Assembly (NCBI GenBank): GCA_964633845.1
Contig: CAZWLA010000003.1
Span: 1 to 64,000, forward strand
Source of the DNA: JADHTT01 sp964633845
GTDB lineage: Bacteria > Campylobacterota > Campylobacteria > Campylobacterales > Arcobacteraceae
Direction: 5' to 3'
DNA: 64,000 bases
Shown here: piece by piece, positions 1-8,638 of the stretch
Position numbering within the stretch: the first letter of the stretch is position 1
How the letters are laid out: every line of letters begins with the position of its first letter
Program-made: the position numbers and the translations under genes
Notes under the pieces: model-generated
Database searches by the model: none
What the model saw: only the letters and a program-made list of their open reading frames with translations
What the model was told of the DNA's origin: nothing

Positions 1-636
1 GCTTTCCTCTAAAGTCAATTGCTCTTTGTAAGGCTTGTATAACTTTATTTGATGGAAATGGCACATCTGAACAGGATAGTCCTATAATGGCCTGATTTGT
101 CAAGCCTCTTTTACCATCAAATGTAACAGACTTAATGATATATCCTAACTTTTCTATTTGTTGTTTTAAATCTTTATACTCTTTTACAGTTTCAGATTGA
201 ATATGTTTCCATATTAATACTTCATTTTGAGAGGTATCCTTGAAAGCTAAAGTTCCAATACGCCATCAGTTTGCCTTATGACTTATGTCATAAGTTGTCC
301 TTCAGTTCTCTTTTCTTTTAGCATAAAAAGTTGCATCACATACCAAGATTTATTTCTCTTGGATTATGAATTTTAGAAATTGGAATATATGTATCAATTT
401 GCTCTTTTACCCACATATAGTTTTTATTATATTTTTGAGCTAAATCTTTGTAAGTTTGTCTCTTATAAAAGTACTCTTTAAAAATTATTTCTTGTAATTT
501 AAATGGTCGTCTTGATGAAGAAAAATTATGATTGCAATCAGTACATTTATATCTTTGTATTCCACCTTTTTTACCATTCTTTTTGGTGTATATTGAAAAA
601 CATTTTGGACAGGTTTTAGTGTTTTTTTACAGACAT
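1..636 (-). pseudogene. Decayed IS256-like (variant zinc-ribbon) transposase, partial at window edge
   Basis: Reading the minus strand from about 636 gives an N-terminal zinc ribbon (TCPKC, then KCTDCN) followed by a helix-turn-helix-like stretch (QTYKDLAQKYNKNYMWVKEQ). Later come fragments VCDATFYAKRKE, WRIGTLAFKD, VTFDGKRGL and PVQMCHFHQ in shifting frames. These resemble the variant Zn-binding IS256-type transposases common in Campylobacterota, which is family recognition from memory. The frame breaks near 630, near 345 and near 85, and two in-frame TGA codons interrupt the middle part, so the gene is dead. The element continues past the left edge. Its right end must lie between about 640 and 711, but I could not define a terminal inverted repeat. 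Confidence 0.75.
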
Positions 637-711
637 CTGTAAATAATCCTTTTTAAACCCTTATAATACCTGGTCTTGCTTGAGTTTTCAGCCTGAAATA
701 TTCTATATTAA

Positions 712-999
712 GTCAAAAATGCAAAAAATTATTGGAAAATACCATTACTTGGGGATATTCCTATTTTAGAAACTCTATTTAAAAGTAAAAGTTTCCAAAG
801 TGGTGAAAGTGAGCTAGTATTTTTTTTAATACCAGAGATCGTAGATCCATCTAAAGTTACTGATATTGAAAAGCTAATAAAAACAAAGAATATTGTAGAT
901 AATCTAAGTAATATCGATCAATCAAATGACAATACTCCAAAGAACTTAACAGGTGAAGAACTTCATAAACAAAAACTTATGGAGGTTTTTGGTAGTTAA
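712..999 (+). pseudogene. 3' fragment of a secretin (GspD/PilQ/CpaC superfamily)
   Basis: An open frame without a start runs into TAA at 997-999. It encodes the outer-membrane secretin signature around WKIPLLGDIPILETLFKS, then FQSGESELVFFLIPEIV, and a short charged tail ending LMEVFGS. The PLLGDIPILxxLFxS and ESELVxxxxPEIV pattern is the C-terminal end of the secretin beta-barrel domain of type II secretion and type IV/Tad pilus channels. In-frame stops lie at 694 and 709, next to the IS remnant, so only the last roughly 95 codons remain. Whether it belonged to a Tad (CpaC/RcpA) or PilQ-type system cannot be told from this piece. Confidence 0.75.
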
Positions 1000-1040
1000 T
1001 ACAAAGCTCATATAACTACTTGATTCTTTTGGTTCGATTT

Positions 1041-1068
1041 GTAACAACAATGTTTTTCTTGTTGTTAC
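1041..1068 (+). terminator. Hairpin after the secretin fragment
   Basis: A perfect 10-bp inverted repeat (gtaacaacaa at 1041-1050, ttgttgttac at 1059-1068) with an 8-nt loop lies between the secretin stop and sdhA. The following T-run is weak, so it may be an inefficient terminator or an operator. Confidence 0.5.
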
Positions 1069-1105
1069 TATCTATTATTTAATCTTATTATATAAAACTT
1101 TTAAA

Positions 1106-1111
1106 TACAAT
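1106..1111 (+). promoter_or_regulatory. Candidate -10 box for sdhABE
   Basis: TACAAT in an A/T-rich stretch 42 bp before the preferred sdhA start. Campylobacterota promoters rely mainly on the -10 box and AT-rich upstream DNA, and no clear -35 box is seen. Sequence match only. Confidence 0.4.
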
Positions 1112-1153
1112 GTATTAAATATGTAAATTTAATTGAAACAAAGGAAATATATA

Positions 1154-2869
1154 ATGGGTATACCAATTCACAAATATGATGTTGTAATTGTTGGAGCAGG
1201 ACTTGCTGGGTGTGCAGCAGCTAGAGAAGCTGTGAGTGCTGGACTTAGTGTTTGTGTTCTAACAAAACTACATCCATTAAGATCTCATTCAGGTGCCGCT
1301 CAAGGTGGTATTAATGCTGCTCTTAGTGCAGAAGATAGTATTGAACTACATGAGTTTGATACAGTTAAAGGTAGTGATTACTTAGGTGATCAAGATGCTA
1401 TTAGACTAATGTGTCAAAAAGCACCAGAGACTATTAGATGGGCTGAAAAGATGGGAACTGTATTCTCTAGAGATGAAGAGGGTAAGATTGCTCAAAGACC
1501 ATTTGGTGGACAATCATCACCAAGAGCTTGTTATGCAAAAGACAGAACAGGTATCGCTCTTCTACAAGCAATTTATGAGCAAGCTCATAGAGATGGTGTA
1601 GACTTTAAAGATGAATATTATGTATCAGATTTAATTTATGAAGATGGAAAAGTAAATGGTGTATTTGCTTATGATTTAGTAGATTCTAAGCCAATGATAT
1701 TTAATGCTAAAGCTGTTATGTTCGCAACTGGTGGATATGGTAGAGCATTTAAAGTAAATTCAAATGCTCATGCAAATACAGGTGATGCACTTTCAATAGT
1801 TGCAAGACATGGTTTACCTCTTGAAGATATGGAATTTGTACAGTTCCACCCAACAGGAATTGCTGGATCTGGTGTACTTATTTCTGAAGCAGCTAGAGGT
1901 GAGGGTGGTATACTATATAACTCTGAGGGTGAAAGGTTTATGGAAAAATATGCTCCAAATAAACTTGAACTAGCATCTAGAGATGTTGTATCTAGAGCAA
2001 TTACTCAAGAGATTTTAGAAGGTAGAGGATGCGGTAAAGATAAGGATCATGTACTAATTGACTTAACTCACCTAGGTGCAGATTTAATTAACTCTAAATT
2101 ACCAGAGTTAAGAGACTTAGCTATCACATTCTTAGGTCAAGATATGATCGAAGAGCCTATCTCAATTGCAGCAACTGCTCACTACTCAATGGGTGGAATT
2201 CCATGTGATGTAGATGGTCATGTAAGAAAAAATACTACTGAACTTGTAGAAGGTTTCTATGCAGCTGGTGAGTGTGCATGTGTATCTGTACATGGAGCAA
2301 ATAGACTTGGTGCAAACTCAGTGCTTGAGGCATTATTCTTCGGAAGACATGTAGGACAATCAATGGTAGCTGATGTAAAAGCTGGTATTAACTTTAAAGC
2401 TGCATCTGAACAAGATGCTGCAAATGCAATTGCAGAGCTTGAGAAGATTAGAACATCAAGTGGTAATGAAAGAGTACCAGCACTTAGAGATGAATTACAA
2501 CAGTCTATGACTGATAATGCAGGTGTATTTAGAACAGAAAAATCTTTACTTGAGCAACAAGAGATTATTAAAGATATCAAAGCCAGATTTGCAAATGTAA
2601 GAATTGATGATAACTCTAAAATCTATAATACAGATCTTCAAGAAGCAGTTGAGCTTGGTCATATGATTGACTTCTCTGCATTTATTGTTGAAGGTGCTAT
2701 TTTAAGAGAAGAGAGTCGTGGAGCACACTATAGAGAAGAGTTCCAAACTAGAGACGATGAAAAGTTCCTAAAGCATACTATGACATATATGGATCAAGAT
2801 GGTAACTTAAGTACTGAATATATGGATGTTGTTCTTGGTAACCATGAATTAGCAGAAAGAACATACTAG
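1154..2869 (+). CDS. sdhA: Succinate dehydrogenase / fumarate reductase flavoprotein subunit (type E, SdhA)
   Basis: FAD subunit that interconverts succinate and fumarate at the cytoplasmic dicarboxylate site. The sequence shows an N-terminal Rossmann fold (VVIVGAGLAG, residues about 10-19), the covalent-FAD histidine in RSHSGAAQGG (about His45), FHPTG and EAARGEGG of the catalytic region, HYSMGGI, and ANRLGANSVLEALFFGR near the C-terminal half. Its 571 aa is normal for the family. ATG 1154 is preferred over the in-frame TTG at 1133 because AAGGA at 1141-1145 is well spaced for it. There is no twin-arginine signal, unlike the periplasmic MfrA of Campylobacter and Wolinella, so a cytoplasmic location is inferred. 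It is the first gene of an sdhA-sdhB-sdhE operon. Confidence 0.93.
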   Translation: MGIPIHKYDVVIVGAGLAGCAAAREAVSAGLSVCVLTKLHPLRSHSGAAQGGINAALSAEDSIELHEFDTVKGSDYLGDQDAIRLMCQKAPETIRWAEKMGTVFSRDEEGKIAQRPFGGQSSPRACYAKDRTGIALLQAIYEQAHRDGVDFKDEYYVSDLIYEDGKVNGVFAYDLVDSKPMIFNAKAVMFATGGYGRAFKVNSNAHANTGDALSIVARHGLPLEDMEFVQFHPTGIAGSGVLISEAARGEGGILYNSEGERFMEKYAPNKLELASRDVVSRAITQEILEGRGCGKDKDHVLIDLTHLGADLINSKLPELRDLAITFLGQDMIEEPISIAATAHYSMGGIPCDVDGHVRKNTTELVEGFYAAGECACVSVHGANRLGANSVLEALFFGRHVGQSMVADVKAGINFKAASEQDAANAIAELEKIRTSSGNERVPALRDELQQSMTDNAGVFRTEKSLLEQQEIIKDIKARFANVRIDDNSKIYNTDLQEAVELGHMIDFSAFIVEGAILREESRGAHYREEFQTRDDEKFLKHTMTYMDQDGNLSTEYMDVVLGNHELAERTY

Positions 2870-2875
2870 GAGTAT

Positions 2876-3841
2876 ATGATGAGAAATTTAAAATTTAAAG
2901 TATTTAGATTCAATAAAGACACAGATTATTTACCTTATTATGATACATTTGAGATGAATGTAAAAGATGATGAGATTGTTCTTGATGTAATGAATAGAAT
3001 TAAATGGGAACATGATGGATCTTTTTCTTATAGAAGATCATGTAGACATGGTATTTGTGGGTCATGTGCTGTAAAAGTAAATGGTAAAGCAACACTTGCA
3101 TGTAAAGATAGAGTATCTGATCTTGTAGAGATCTTTGGCGAAGAGTTAACTATTGAGCCACAAGATATCAAAAGAGCATATAAAGATATGATTATTGATA
3201 AGGAGAACTTCTGGAATAAGTACAATGCTGTTCAGCCATACCTTGTAGCTGATATTGATGAATTCCCAACTGAAGAAAATATTGTATCAATTGAAGAAAA
3301 TGAAAAGATTGATGAAGCTGATTATTGTATTCAATGTGGTAACTGTTTCTATGCATGTTCATCATTAAGTGTAAATCCTGATTATTTAGGACCTGCTGCA
3401 CTTGTAAAAGCATGGAGATTTAACTCTGACATTAGAGATCATGGGAAAGAGGAAAGACTTGATTCTGTAAATCAATTAGGTTCAGGTATTTGGGATTGTG
3501 TTAAGTGTAATGAATGTGCTGAAGCATGTCCAAAAGAGATTAATCCAATTGATAAAATCACTAAGCTTCATAATCAAGTATTTGAGTATGGAAAAGCAAA
3601 TAATGATGTGGCAGTAAGACATGCTGTTGGATTTAAATGGTCAATCAAGAAGCATGGTATATTAGACGAGGGTGAACTAGTAAGATACTCTGAAGGAAAT
3701 ATTGGAGTTATGAAACATATCCCAGAAGCAATTGCGATGTTTAAAAAAGGTAAAATTGTAATGCCTTGGAATATGCCAAAGTCTAAAAATTTAGATGAAA
3801 TTAAAAAGTTAGTTGATTTAGCATCAACTGCGAAGTTTTAG
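2876..3841 (+). CDS. sdhB: Succinate dehydrogenase / fumarate reductase iron-sulfur subunit (SdhB)
   Basis: Electron-transfer subunit between the SdhA flavin and the quinone-side subunit. It has a plant-type 2Fe-2S ferredoxin domain with SCRHGICGSC (Cys about 56, 61, 64) and a fourth Cys in TLAC. Two C-terminal cluster motifs follow, CIQCGNCFYAC (about 151) and CVKCNECAEACP (about 208). At 321 aa it is longer than classical SdhB (about 240 aa), matching the non-classical type that carries a C-terminal extension. GGAG at 2869-2872 overlaps the sdhA stop; two adjacent ATGs (2876, 2879) are possible starts, and the second is better spaced. It is tightly coupled to both neighbours. Confidence 0.93.
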   Translation: MMRNLKFKVFRFNKDTDYLPYYDTFEMNVKDDEIVLDVMNRIKWEHDGSFSYRRSCRHGICGSCAVKVNGKATLACKDRVSDLVEIFGEELTIEPQDIKRAYKDMIIDKENFWNKYNAVQPYLVADIDEFPTEENIVSIEENEKIDEADYCIQCGNCFYACSSLSVNPDYLGPAALVKAWRFNSDIRDHGKEERLDSVNQLGSGIWDCVKCNECAEACPKEINPIDKITKLHNQVFEYGKANNDVAVRHAVGFKWSIKKHGILDEGELVRYSEGNIGVMKHIPEAIAMFKKGKIVMPWNMPKSKNLDEIKKLVDLASTAKF

Positions 3842-3847
3842 GAGTAA

Positions 3848-4729
3848 ATGATGGAAAAATTAAAATACGCTTTATATACAGGTTGTACTGCTAGAGAATC
3901 TACTCCTGAACTTTTAAAGTCAACTATGGCAATTGCTGATAAATTAGGTATTGAATTAGTACTTTTAGATGAAGCTTCATGTTGTGGTGCTTCTCACTTA
4001 CAAGATTTTGATGATAATTTATCTTTAGTATTAAATGCTAGAAATATTTGTTATGCAGAAAAACTAGGGCTTGATATGGTAACTATTTGTAATACATGTC
4101 AACTTAATACTGCTTTGACAAAAGATAGATTAGATAATGATCCAATATTAAAAGCAAAAGTTAATGAACAATTAGCAGAAGTTGGATTAGAATATAAAGG
4201 TACATCATCTGTAAGACATTTCTTATATGCTCTACAAGACGACTATGGGTACCAAAAAATTGCTGACCAAGTTACAAAACCAATGACAGATGTAAATATT
4301 GCATCATTCTATGGTTGTCACAATATTAGACCAAGTCATCTTCAGCATAAAACAAATGGTTCAGAAAGTTCTTATAAGCCAACATCATTAGATAATCTTG
4401 TATCTGCTCTTGGTGGAAATGCAGTTGATTATGAATCTAAAAATAAATGTTGTGGTTTTCACGTAGAGCTTCAAGCGCCTGAAACTGCTAATAGATTATC
4501 TGGTGTGGCTATGACTGATGCGATTGATAATAATGCAGATGTAATGGTAACACCATGTCCTTTATGTCACCTAAGAATGGATGTACAACAACATGGTATT
4601 TCCAAAGAGGTTGGTAGAGAAGTAAATATTCCAGTATTACATTTACCACAAATGGTAGGTATTGCTCTTGGAATAGATCCTAATGAGTTGGGTCTTCAGC
4701 ATAATGTTGTAGATGTAAACGTAGGTTAA
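3848..4729 (+). CDS. sdhE: CCG-domain subunit of type-E succinate dehydrogenase (SdhE/HdrB-like)
   Basis: Takes the place of the haem membrane anchors of classical complex II. It carries two cysteine-rich CCG domains of the heterodisulfide-reductase subunit B type: SCCGASHLQD with CNTCQ in the first half, and CCGFHVE with CPLCHLRMD in the second. No membrane-spanning segment is evident, so the link to the membrane and (methyl)menaquinone is presumably through amphipathic surfaces, as proposed for this family. Start at ATG 3848 or 3851 behind GGAG. It follows sdhB by 6 bp. The name SdhE (also SdhC or MfrE in other schemes) follows the non-classical nomenclature and is unrelated to the FAD-assembly factor SdhE. 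Confidence 0.88.
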   Translation: MMEKLKYALYTGCTARESTPELLKSTMAIADKLGIELVLLDEASCCGASHLQDFDDNLSLVLNARNICYAEKLGLDMVTICNTCQLNTALTKDRLDNDPILKAKVNEQLAEVGLEYKGTSSVRHFLYALQDDYGYQKIADQVTKPMTDVNIASFYGCHNIRPSHLQHKTNGSESSYKPTSLDNLVSALGGNAVDYESKNKCCGFHVELQAPETANRLSGVAMTDAIDNNADVMVTPCPLCHLRMDVQQHGISKEVGREVNIPVLHLPQMVGIALGIDPNELGLQHNVVDVNVG

Positions 4730-5154
4730 TCCAAATACTTACAAATATCTTTTAGTAGTCTTTGCTGTTTTTTCTTAAACAGTGGAAGACTACTAATATC
4801 AAAAAATTTAACTTCACTATTTTCACTGCATAAGTACTTTTTTAATAATATATCATTTTTAAAATACTTATTAATGTAATCTAATCTTGTAGCATCTACA
4901 AGATATATACCTATGTCTTTTTCATCATTTTCTTGATAAAAGTATTTATTTAAAAGATCTTGATTAATAAATATTCCAGATTCTTCTTGAAACTCTCTTT
5001 GCGCAGTTTGTTTAGGTGTTTGATCATTTTCATCTACAACACCTTTTAGAAAACCCCATCTTGATGTACTTAGGATTGATTTACATAATAATAACTTAGT
5101 TGTATATTGATCTTTTTTATACAGGGCTATACCATATGCTCTTAGTTTTTTCAT
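4726..5154 (-). CDS. NUDIX hydrolase family protein
   Basis: A 142-aa single-domain protein with a recognisable Nudix box: GVVDENDQ followed by REFQEESGI, giving the REUxEExGU metal-binding core. The spacing between the leading Gly and REF is one residue longer than the consensus, and the usual Glu is Asp. The substrate (a nucleoside diphosphate derivative) cannot be predicted. Its stop overlaps the sdhE stop on the other strand through a shared TTAA. It lies 12 bp downstream of the LptF/G gene and is probably the last gene of the rplY-pth-lptF/G transcript. Confidence 0.8.
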   Translation of the reverse strand: MKKLRAYGIALYKKDQYTTKLLLCKSILSTSRWGFLKGVVDENDQTPKQTAQREFQEESGIFINQDLLNKYFYQENDEKDIGIYLVDATRLDYINKYFKNDILLKKYLCSENSEVKFFDISSLPLFKKKQQRLLKDICKYLD

Positions 5155-5166
5155 TTTAAATTAGCA

Positions 5167-6243
5167 CTATATAATATTTCGTTTTTTTCTATACAATATA
5201 TAAACATATGCAAATAAGAGTACAAGCGGAATTAGTAGTGCAATTTCTGGTATTATTACACCACCAGATGATAATTTGTTTAAGAAAAATAGTATTCCCC
5301 AAAGTCCAAGTGTAAGAGCTACACTAATTGATGAAAATTTATTAATTTGGAAAAATCTATTGCTTACTGAACTATATAAAAATAGTAATACTATGGCTGG
5401 TATTACAAAAAAAGGTACAAGCATATTATAGTATAGTGTATTTCTAATAGAAGCTGTATCTAGGTCTTGCTTTGATAGTAAAAAATAAGCTTGTATTGCA
5501 TCAATGATAGAGTAGTTTGTCTTTGCACTATATACATTATCTAATATTTGTGGCTTAAACCCCTCTAGAGTATAAAGAAATTTTTCGTATGTAACAATAA
5601 GTCTACTTGTATCCCAGTCAATTTTACTTGGTTTTTTAATGATTTTTGCATCTATTGCATACCATTTATTGTTTTGAAATGTAGCAGTTTTAGCTTTGAT
5701 AGTTTCCACTAGATCATTATCTTTTACAAGATAAATATTTACACCTTCGGCTCTTTTTTCCAATGGATATAATTTATTAAAATACACAAAATAGTCATTA
5801 TATTTAAGAAAAATATTCTCTTTGGTATTTGTAAAATAGTTACCATTTAAGATTTTTTTCTTTTGCTGTTCAGCATATGCAGCAGGCGTGCTTTGTAATG
5901 CAATTAGCATGGTGGTAATCAATAGAGCCATGAATATTATAGGCTTTAGTATTTGTTGTTTTGTTGCACCTACTGAGTATAATGCAACAAATTCATTATT
6001 CTTTATTAATGTAATTATAAAAATAACCCATCCAAATATTAGTGATAATGGTAACACTATTGAAAGAATGAAAAAGCCATTATATAGTATATATAATAGT
6101 TGTAAATTGGCTGAATCTGGTAATGATTTAATATTTTGTAGTAAATCCATCCCTAAAAAAAATAATTCTAATGAAAATAATACAATAATAAAAAATTTAA
6201 TATATTTTGTGATTAAATATTTTGTAATGATATTTAGTTTCAA
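5167..6243 (-). CDS. LptF/LptG-family lipopolysaccharide export permease (YjgP/YjgQ)
   Basis: Inner-membrane permease subunit of the LptB2FG ABC transporter that extracts LPS or LOS from the inner membrane. The protein has N-terminal hydrophobic segments (about residues 15-35 and 50-75) and a further membrane segment near 100-115. A periplasmic beta-jellyroll-like region covers about 120-260, and three helices lie at the C-terminus, ending with basic KKRN. At 358 aa it is typical. Located directly after pth, as in Campylobacter jejuni from memory. Whether it is the F or G paralogue is not resolvable here. Confidence 0.85.
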   Translation of the reverse strand: MKLNIITKYLITKYIKFFIIVLFSLELFFLGMDLLQNIKSLPDSANLQLLYILYNGFFILSIVLPLSLIFGWVIFIITLIKNNEFVALYSVGATKQQILKPIIFMALLITTMLIALQSTPAAYAEQQKKKILNGNYFTNTKENIFLKYNDYFVYFNKLYPLEKRAEGVNIYLVKDNDLVETIKAKTATFQNNKWYAIDAKIIKKPSKIDWDTSRLIVTYEKFLYTLEGFKPQILDNVYSAKTNYSIIDAIQAYFLLSKQDLDTASIRNTLYYNMLVPFFVIPAIVLLFLYSSVSNRFFQINKFSSISVALTLGLWGILFFLNKLSSGGVIIPEIALLIPLVLLFAYVYILYRKKRNII

Positions 6244-6257
6244 TAATAGTTCCTATT

Positions 6258-6815
6258 TTAAACTTTAAGTGTATATTTTGATTGTACTTCTTTTATATCA
6301 TCTGTTTTAAGTGCATCAATCGCATCTATTGCATGATCTATTATACTATCAAGTTGATTTAATTCATCTTTGGAAAAATTAGATAAAACATAATTAGCTA
6401 CATCACCTTTATTTTCTGGCTTACCAACACCAACTCTAACTCTTATGTAATCTTTACCTATATGTGAATCAATTGATCTTAAACCATTGTGTCCACCATG
6501 CCCACCACCTATTTTAAATCGTAGTGTACCAAATGGTAGATCAATATCATCGTGAATTATTATAATATCTTCATTTATAATATTATAATAATTTGCAATT
6601 GCAACAATTGATTCTCCAGATAGATTCATAAATGTCTGTGGTTTTACATATAAATTATTTGAGGCTTTAGTAGTAATAGCTTTAAAATTTGAATTGTTTA
6701 TATTGTTTGAAAGAGACAGGTTTTTAACTATTTTATCAATAATTAAAAAACCTATATTATGTCTAGTTTGGGAATATTTTTCACCAGGATTCCCAAGACC
6801 TGCAATTAAGTACAT
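6258..6815 (-). CDS. pth: Peptidyl-tRNA hydrolase
   Basis: Recycles peptidyl-tRNA by cleaving the ester bond between peptide and tRNA. Hallmarks are the N-terminal GLGNPGEKYSQTRHNIGF (catalytic His within TRHNIG), VKPQTFMNLSG, HDDIDLPFG (catalytic Asp) and GGGHGGHNGLRSI. The 185-aa length is standard. It starts 4 bp after the rplY stop, so the two are translated from one message; downstream is the LPS permease. This is the conserved rplY-pth arrangement of Campylobacterota. Confidence 0.95.
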   Translation of the reverse strand: MYLIAGLGNPGEKYSQTRHNIGFLIIDKIVKNLSLSNNINNSNFKAITTKASNNLYVKPQTFMNLSGESIVAIANYYNIINEDIIIIHDDIDLPFGTLRFKIGGGHGGHNGLRSIDSHIGKDYIRVRVGVGKPENKGDVANYVLSNFSKDELNQLDSIIDHAIDAIDALKTDDIKEVQSKYTLKV

Positions 6816-6819
6816 AAGA

Positions 6820-7356
6820 TTACTTAATTTTCATTACACCAACAACTGGTACTCTTGGATCTAGGAAACACTCTACATTTGTAGGTAAATCTAAATCTCT
6901 AACTAAGTAGTTATCACCAGTATCTAAGTCAGTTACATTAAAGTGGAAAGATTTTGGTAAATCTTTATATTCAGCTTTAACTTCTACTCTTTTTCTGTGG
7001 TATGCTAAGATACCTTTATTTTTAAGACCTTTTGGAGTCCCTTCAGTAGTAACAGGTACCATGAATTTAGCTGTAACACCATCTTGAACAATCATTAAAT
7101 CTACATGTAATAATACAGATGTAACTGGGTGTTTTTGGTAATCTTGAACTACAACTTTACAAGTGTTTCCACCAACTTTTACATCAAAAGCAATTTCTGT
7201 TTTCTTTTTCATAAATCTAATAAAATCATTTACTTTAAATGCAGCATTGATGTTCTCAAGCCCTTTTCCGTAAATGTTAGCAATTAGATAACCATCTCGT
7301 CTTAATGTTTTTGTACTTTGTTTTGCGATACTATCTCTAACGATACCTTCTAACAT
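6820..7356 (-). CDS. rplY: 50S ribosomal protein L25 / general stress protein Ctc
   Basis: 5S rRNA-binding ribosomal protein of the long CTC type (178 aa). It has an N-terminal L25 beta-barrel (residues about 1-95) with the typical opening MLEGIVRDSIAKQSTKTLRR. A C-terminal TL5-like domain (about 96-178) ends in the family-typical DPRVPVVGVMK. It heads the rplY-pth-lptF/G-NUDIX run on the minus strand; the ATG is preceded by a purine-rich AAGGAAAC ribosome-binding site. Confidence 0.93.
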   Translation of the reverse strand: MLEGIVRDSIAKQSTKTLRRDGYLIANIYGKGLENINAAFKVNDFIRFMKKKTEIAFDVKVGGNTCKVVVQDYQKHPVTSVLLHVDLMIVQDGVTAKFMVPVTTEGTPKGLKNKGILAYHRKRVEVKAEYKDLPKSFHFNVTDLDTGDNYLVRDLDLPTNVECFLDPRVPVVGVMKIK

Positions 7357-7403
7357 TTTGTTTCCTTGTTTTGAATTGAAATTGGATTATAGTTAAAAAA
7401 TAT

Positions 7404-7778
7404 TTATAAAGTGCTTAAGCTTTGTGCTATATCCTTATAAAATGGCTCTAACGGTGGTAATAATAGAGTGTTTTCTCTTTGCTTTTTTCCCCACATTGGT
7501 TCTGGAAAAAAATTATCATCATTAAATCTTGCCATGATATGAAAATGTACATGTGGTACATAATTTCCAAATGAGGCTATATTTATCTTATTACATTTAA
7601 AGTATTCAAGCATTTTTGCTTCAATGATATCTGTAGCTTCCCATATCATTTGTTTTGTTTTTTTATTACACTGTGAAAATTCTTTAATCTCTTTTTGTGT
7701 AAATATTTTTAACCATGGAATTTGAGACTCTTCAATCTCAACTTTTATGATAGAGTTTTCAAATATAATAGCAGACAT
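7404..7778 (-). CDS. HIT-family protein
   Basis: A 124-aa histidine-triad nucleotide-binding protein. The triad is visible as PHVHFHIMARF at about residues 74-84 (H-phi-H-phi-H). HIT proteins hydrolyse nucleotide phosphoramidates or AMP esters, but the precise substrate is unknown. It lies 2 bp downstream of the DUF493 gene in a moaC-DUF493-HIT run. The region after the HIT motif (PEPMWGKKQRE) is characteristic of a bacterial subgroup. Confidence 0.85.
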   Translation of the reverse strand: MSAIIFENSIIKVEIEESQIPWLKIFTQKEIKEFSQCNKKTKQMIWEATDIIEAKMLEYFKCNKINIASFGNYVPHVHFHIMARFNDDNFFPEPMWGKKQRENTLLLPPLEPFYKDIAQSLSTL

Positions 7779-7780
7779 AA

Positions 7781-8044
7781 TTATACAATCATATCAATAT
7801 TTTTATGAGCATGAAAAATTTTATGCAGCTCTTGTCTGTCATCCTCATTGTGTACAAGCATTTGTACTTTATGGCTAATAAACTTTCCCTTACTACTTTT
7901 TTTAGATATAGTCACTTTGTGTTCTCTTTGTCCAATTGTTTCATTTAAAACTATTTTAATATCTATCTCTTTGCGCATTACAAGTTTATATTCCCACTTG
8001 CATGGGTAGTCTAACTCTAGTTTATGATCATCTAGGTTTATCAT
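7781..8044 (-). CDS. DUF493 (HP0495/YbeD-like) family protein
   Basis: A small 87-aa protein that opens INLDDHKLELDYPCKWEYKL and has a ferredoxin-like alpha/beta pattern, as in the HP0495 family of Campylobacterota. These are structurally similar to regulatory ligand-binding domains, but no function is established. It abuts the moaC stop, which suggests translational coupling. The gene order moaC-DUF493 also occurs in Campylobacter, as far as I remember. Confidence 0.78.
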   Translation of the reverse strand: MINLDDHKLELDYPCKWEYKLVMRKEIDIKIVLNETIGQREHKVTISKKSSKGKFISHKVQMLVHNEDDRQELHKIFHAHKNIDMIV

Positions 8045-8551
8045 TTAATTGCTATTCCTATTAAAGTCACCAGTTTTACCACCAGATTTTGTCTCTAATT
8101 GAACATTGCTAATTATCATACCTTTGTCAATTGCTTTTACCATATCATAAATTGTTAATAAACCTATACTTGTACCCGTAAGCGCTTCCATCTCTACACC
8201 GGTTTGTCCACTTAGCTTTGTAGTAACTGTTAGTTTAAATCCTGGAAGATCATCAAGCTGTTCTATATCACAGTTTACGCCTGTAAGTAAAAGAGGATGA
8301 CACATAGGTATTAAATCTGGAGTTTTTTTAGCTCCTTGAATAGCAGCTATTACTGCTGTTTGTAGTACAGGTCCTTTTTTATTTTGGTTTGATACCACGT
8401 TATCAAAAGCTTTTTGGCTCATTGAGATTATACCACTTGCACTTGCTATTCTTGTTGTATTGTTTTTGTCTGATACATCGACCATCTTTGGTCTATCTTG
8501 TTCGTCTAGATGAGTTAATTTCACTGTAAAATCCTTATAAATATAAGACAT
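8045..8551 (-). CDS. moaC: Cyclic pyranopterin monophosphate synthase (MoaC)
   Basis: Second enzyme of molybdenum-cofactor synthesis: it converts the MoaA product 3',8-cyclo-GTP to cyclic pyranopterin monophosphate. Family signatures are MVDVSDKNNTTRIASASG at the N-terminus, LIPMCHPLLLTG (active-site Cys-His) in the middle, and TGVEMEALTG with YDMVKAIDKGM near the C-terminus. At 168 aa it is standard. It is divergent from rpsU across an 87-bp spacer and is the first gene of the moaC-DUF493-HIT unit. Confidence 0.95.
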   Translation of the reverse strand: MSYIYKDFTVKLTHLDEQDRPKMVDVSDKNNTTRIASASGIISMSQKAFDNVVSNQNKKGPVLQTAVIAAIQGAKKTPDLIPMCHPLLLTGVNCDIEQLDDLPGFKLTVTTKLSGQTGVEMEALTGTSIGLLTIYDMVKAIDKGMIISNVQLETKSGGKTGDFNRNSN

Positions 8552-8576
8552 TGTACCATCTTTAAGTTTATTTATG

Positions 8577-8582
8577 TATAAT
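8577..8582 (+). promoter_or_regulatory. Candidate -10 box for rpsU
   Basis: TATAAT inside tttatgTATAATtc, 56 bp before the rpsU start, in the moaC/rpsU divergent spacer. Sequence match only; no -35 box is evident. Confidence 0.5.
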
Positions 8583-8638
8583 TCACATCAAGACTAATAT
8601 AAATATTGGTTAAATTTTAAAAAAAGGTGGTGATTTTA

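Noticed and set aside
60..345. Two TGA codons inside the otherwise open transposase frame, suggesting TGA=Trp recoding
   Set aside because: Other genes in the window keep full length with standard code, the same frame also has frameshifts, and decay explains the stops.
619..636. A7 run near the transposase start as a programmed frameshift site
   Set aside because: The shift needed is +1 rather than the usual -1, and the gene has further frameshifts, so it is decay.
3192..3413. Antisense open frame within sdhB (73 aa)
   Set aside because: A shadow of a strongly conserved coding region; His/Gln-rich translation with no family resemblance or ribosome-binding site.
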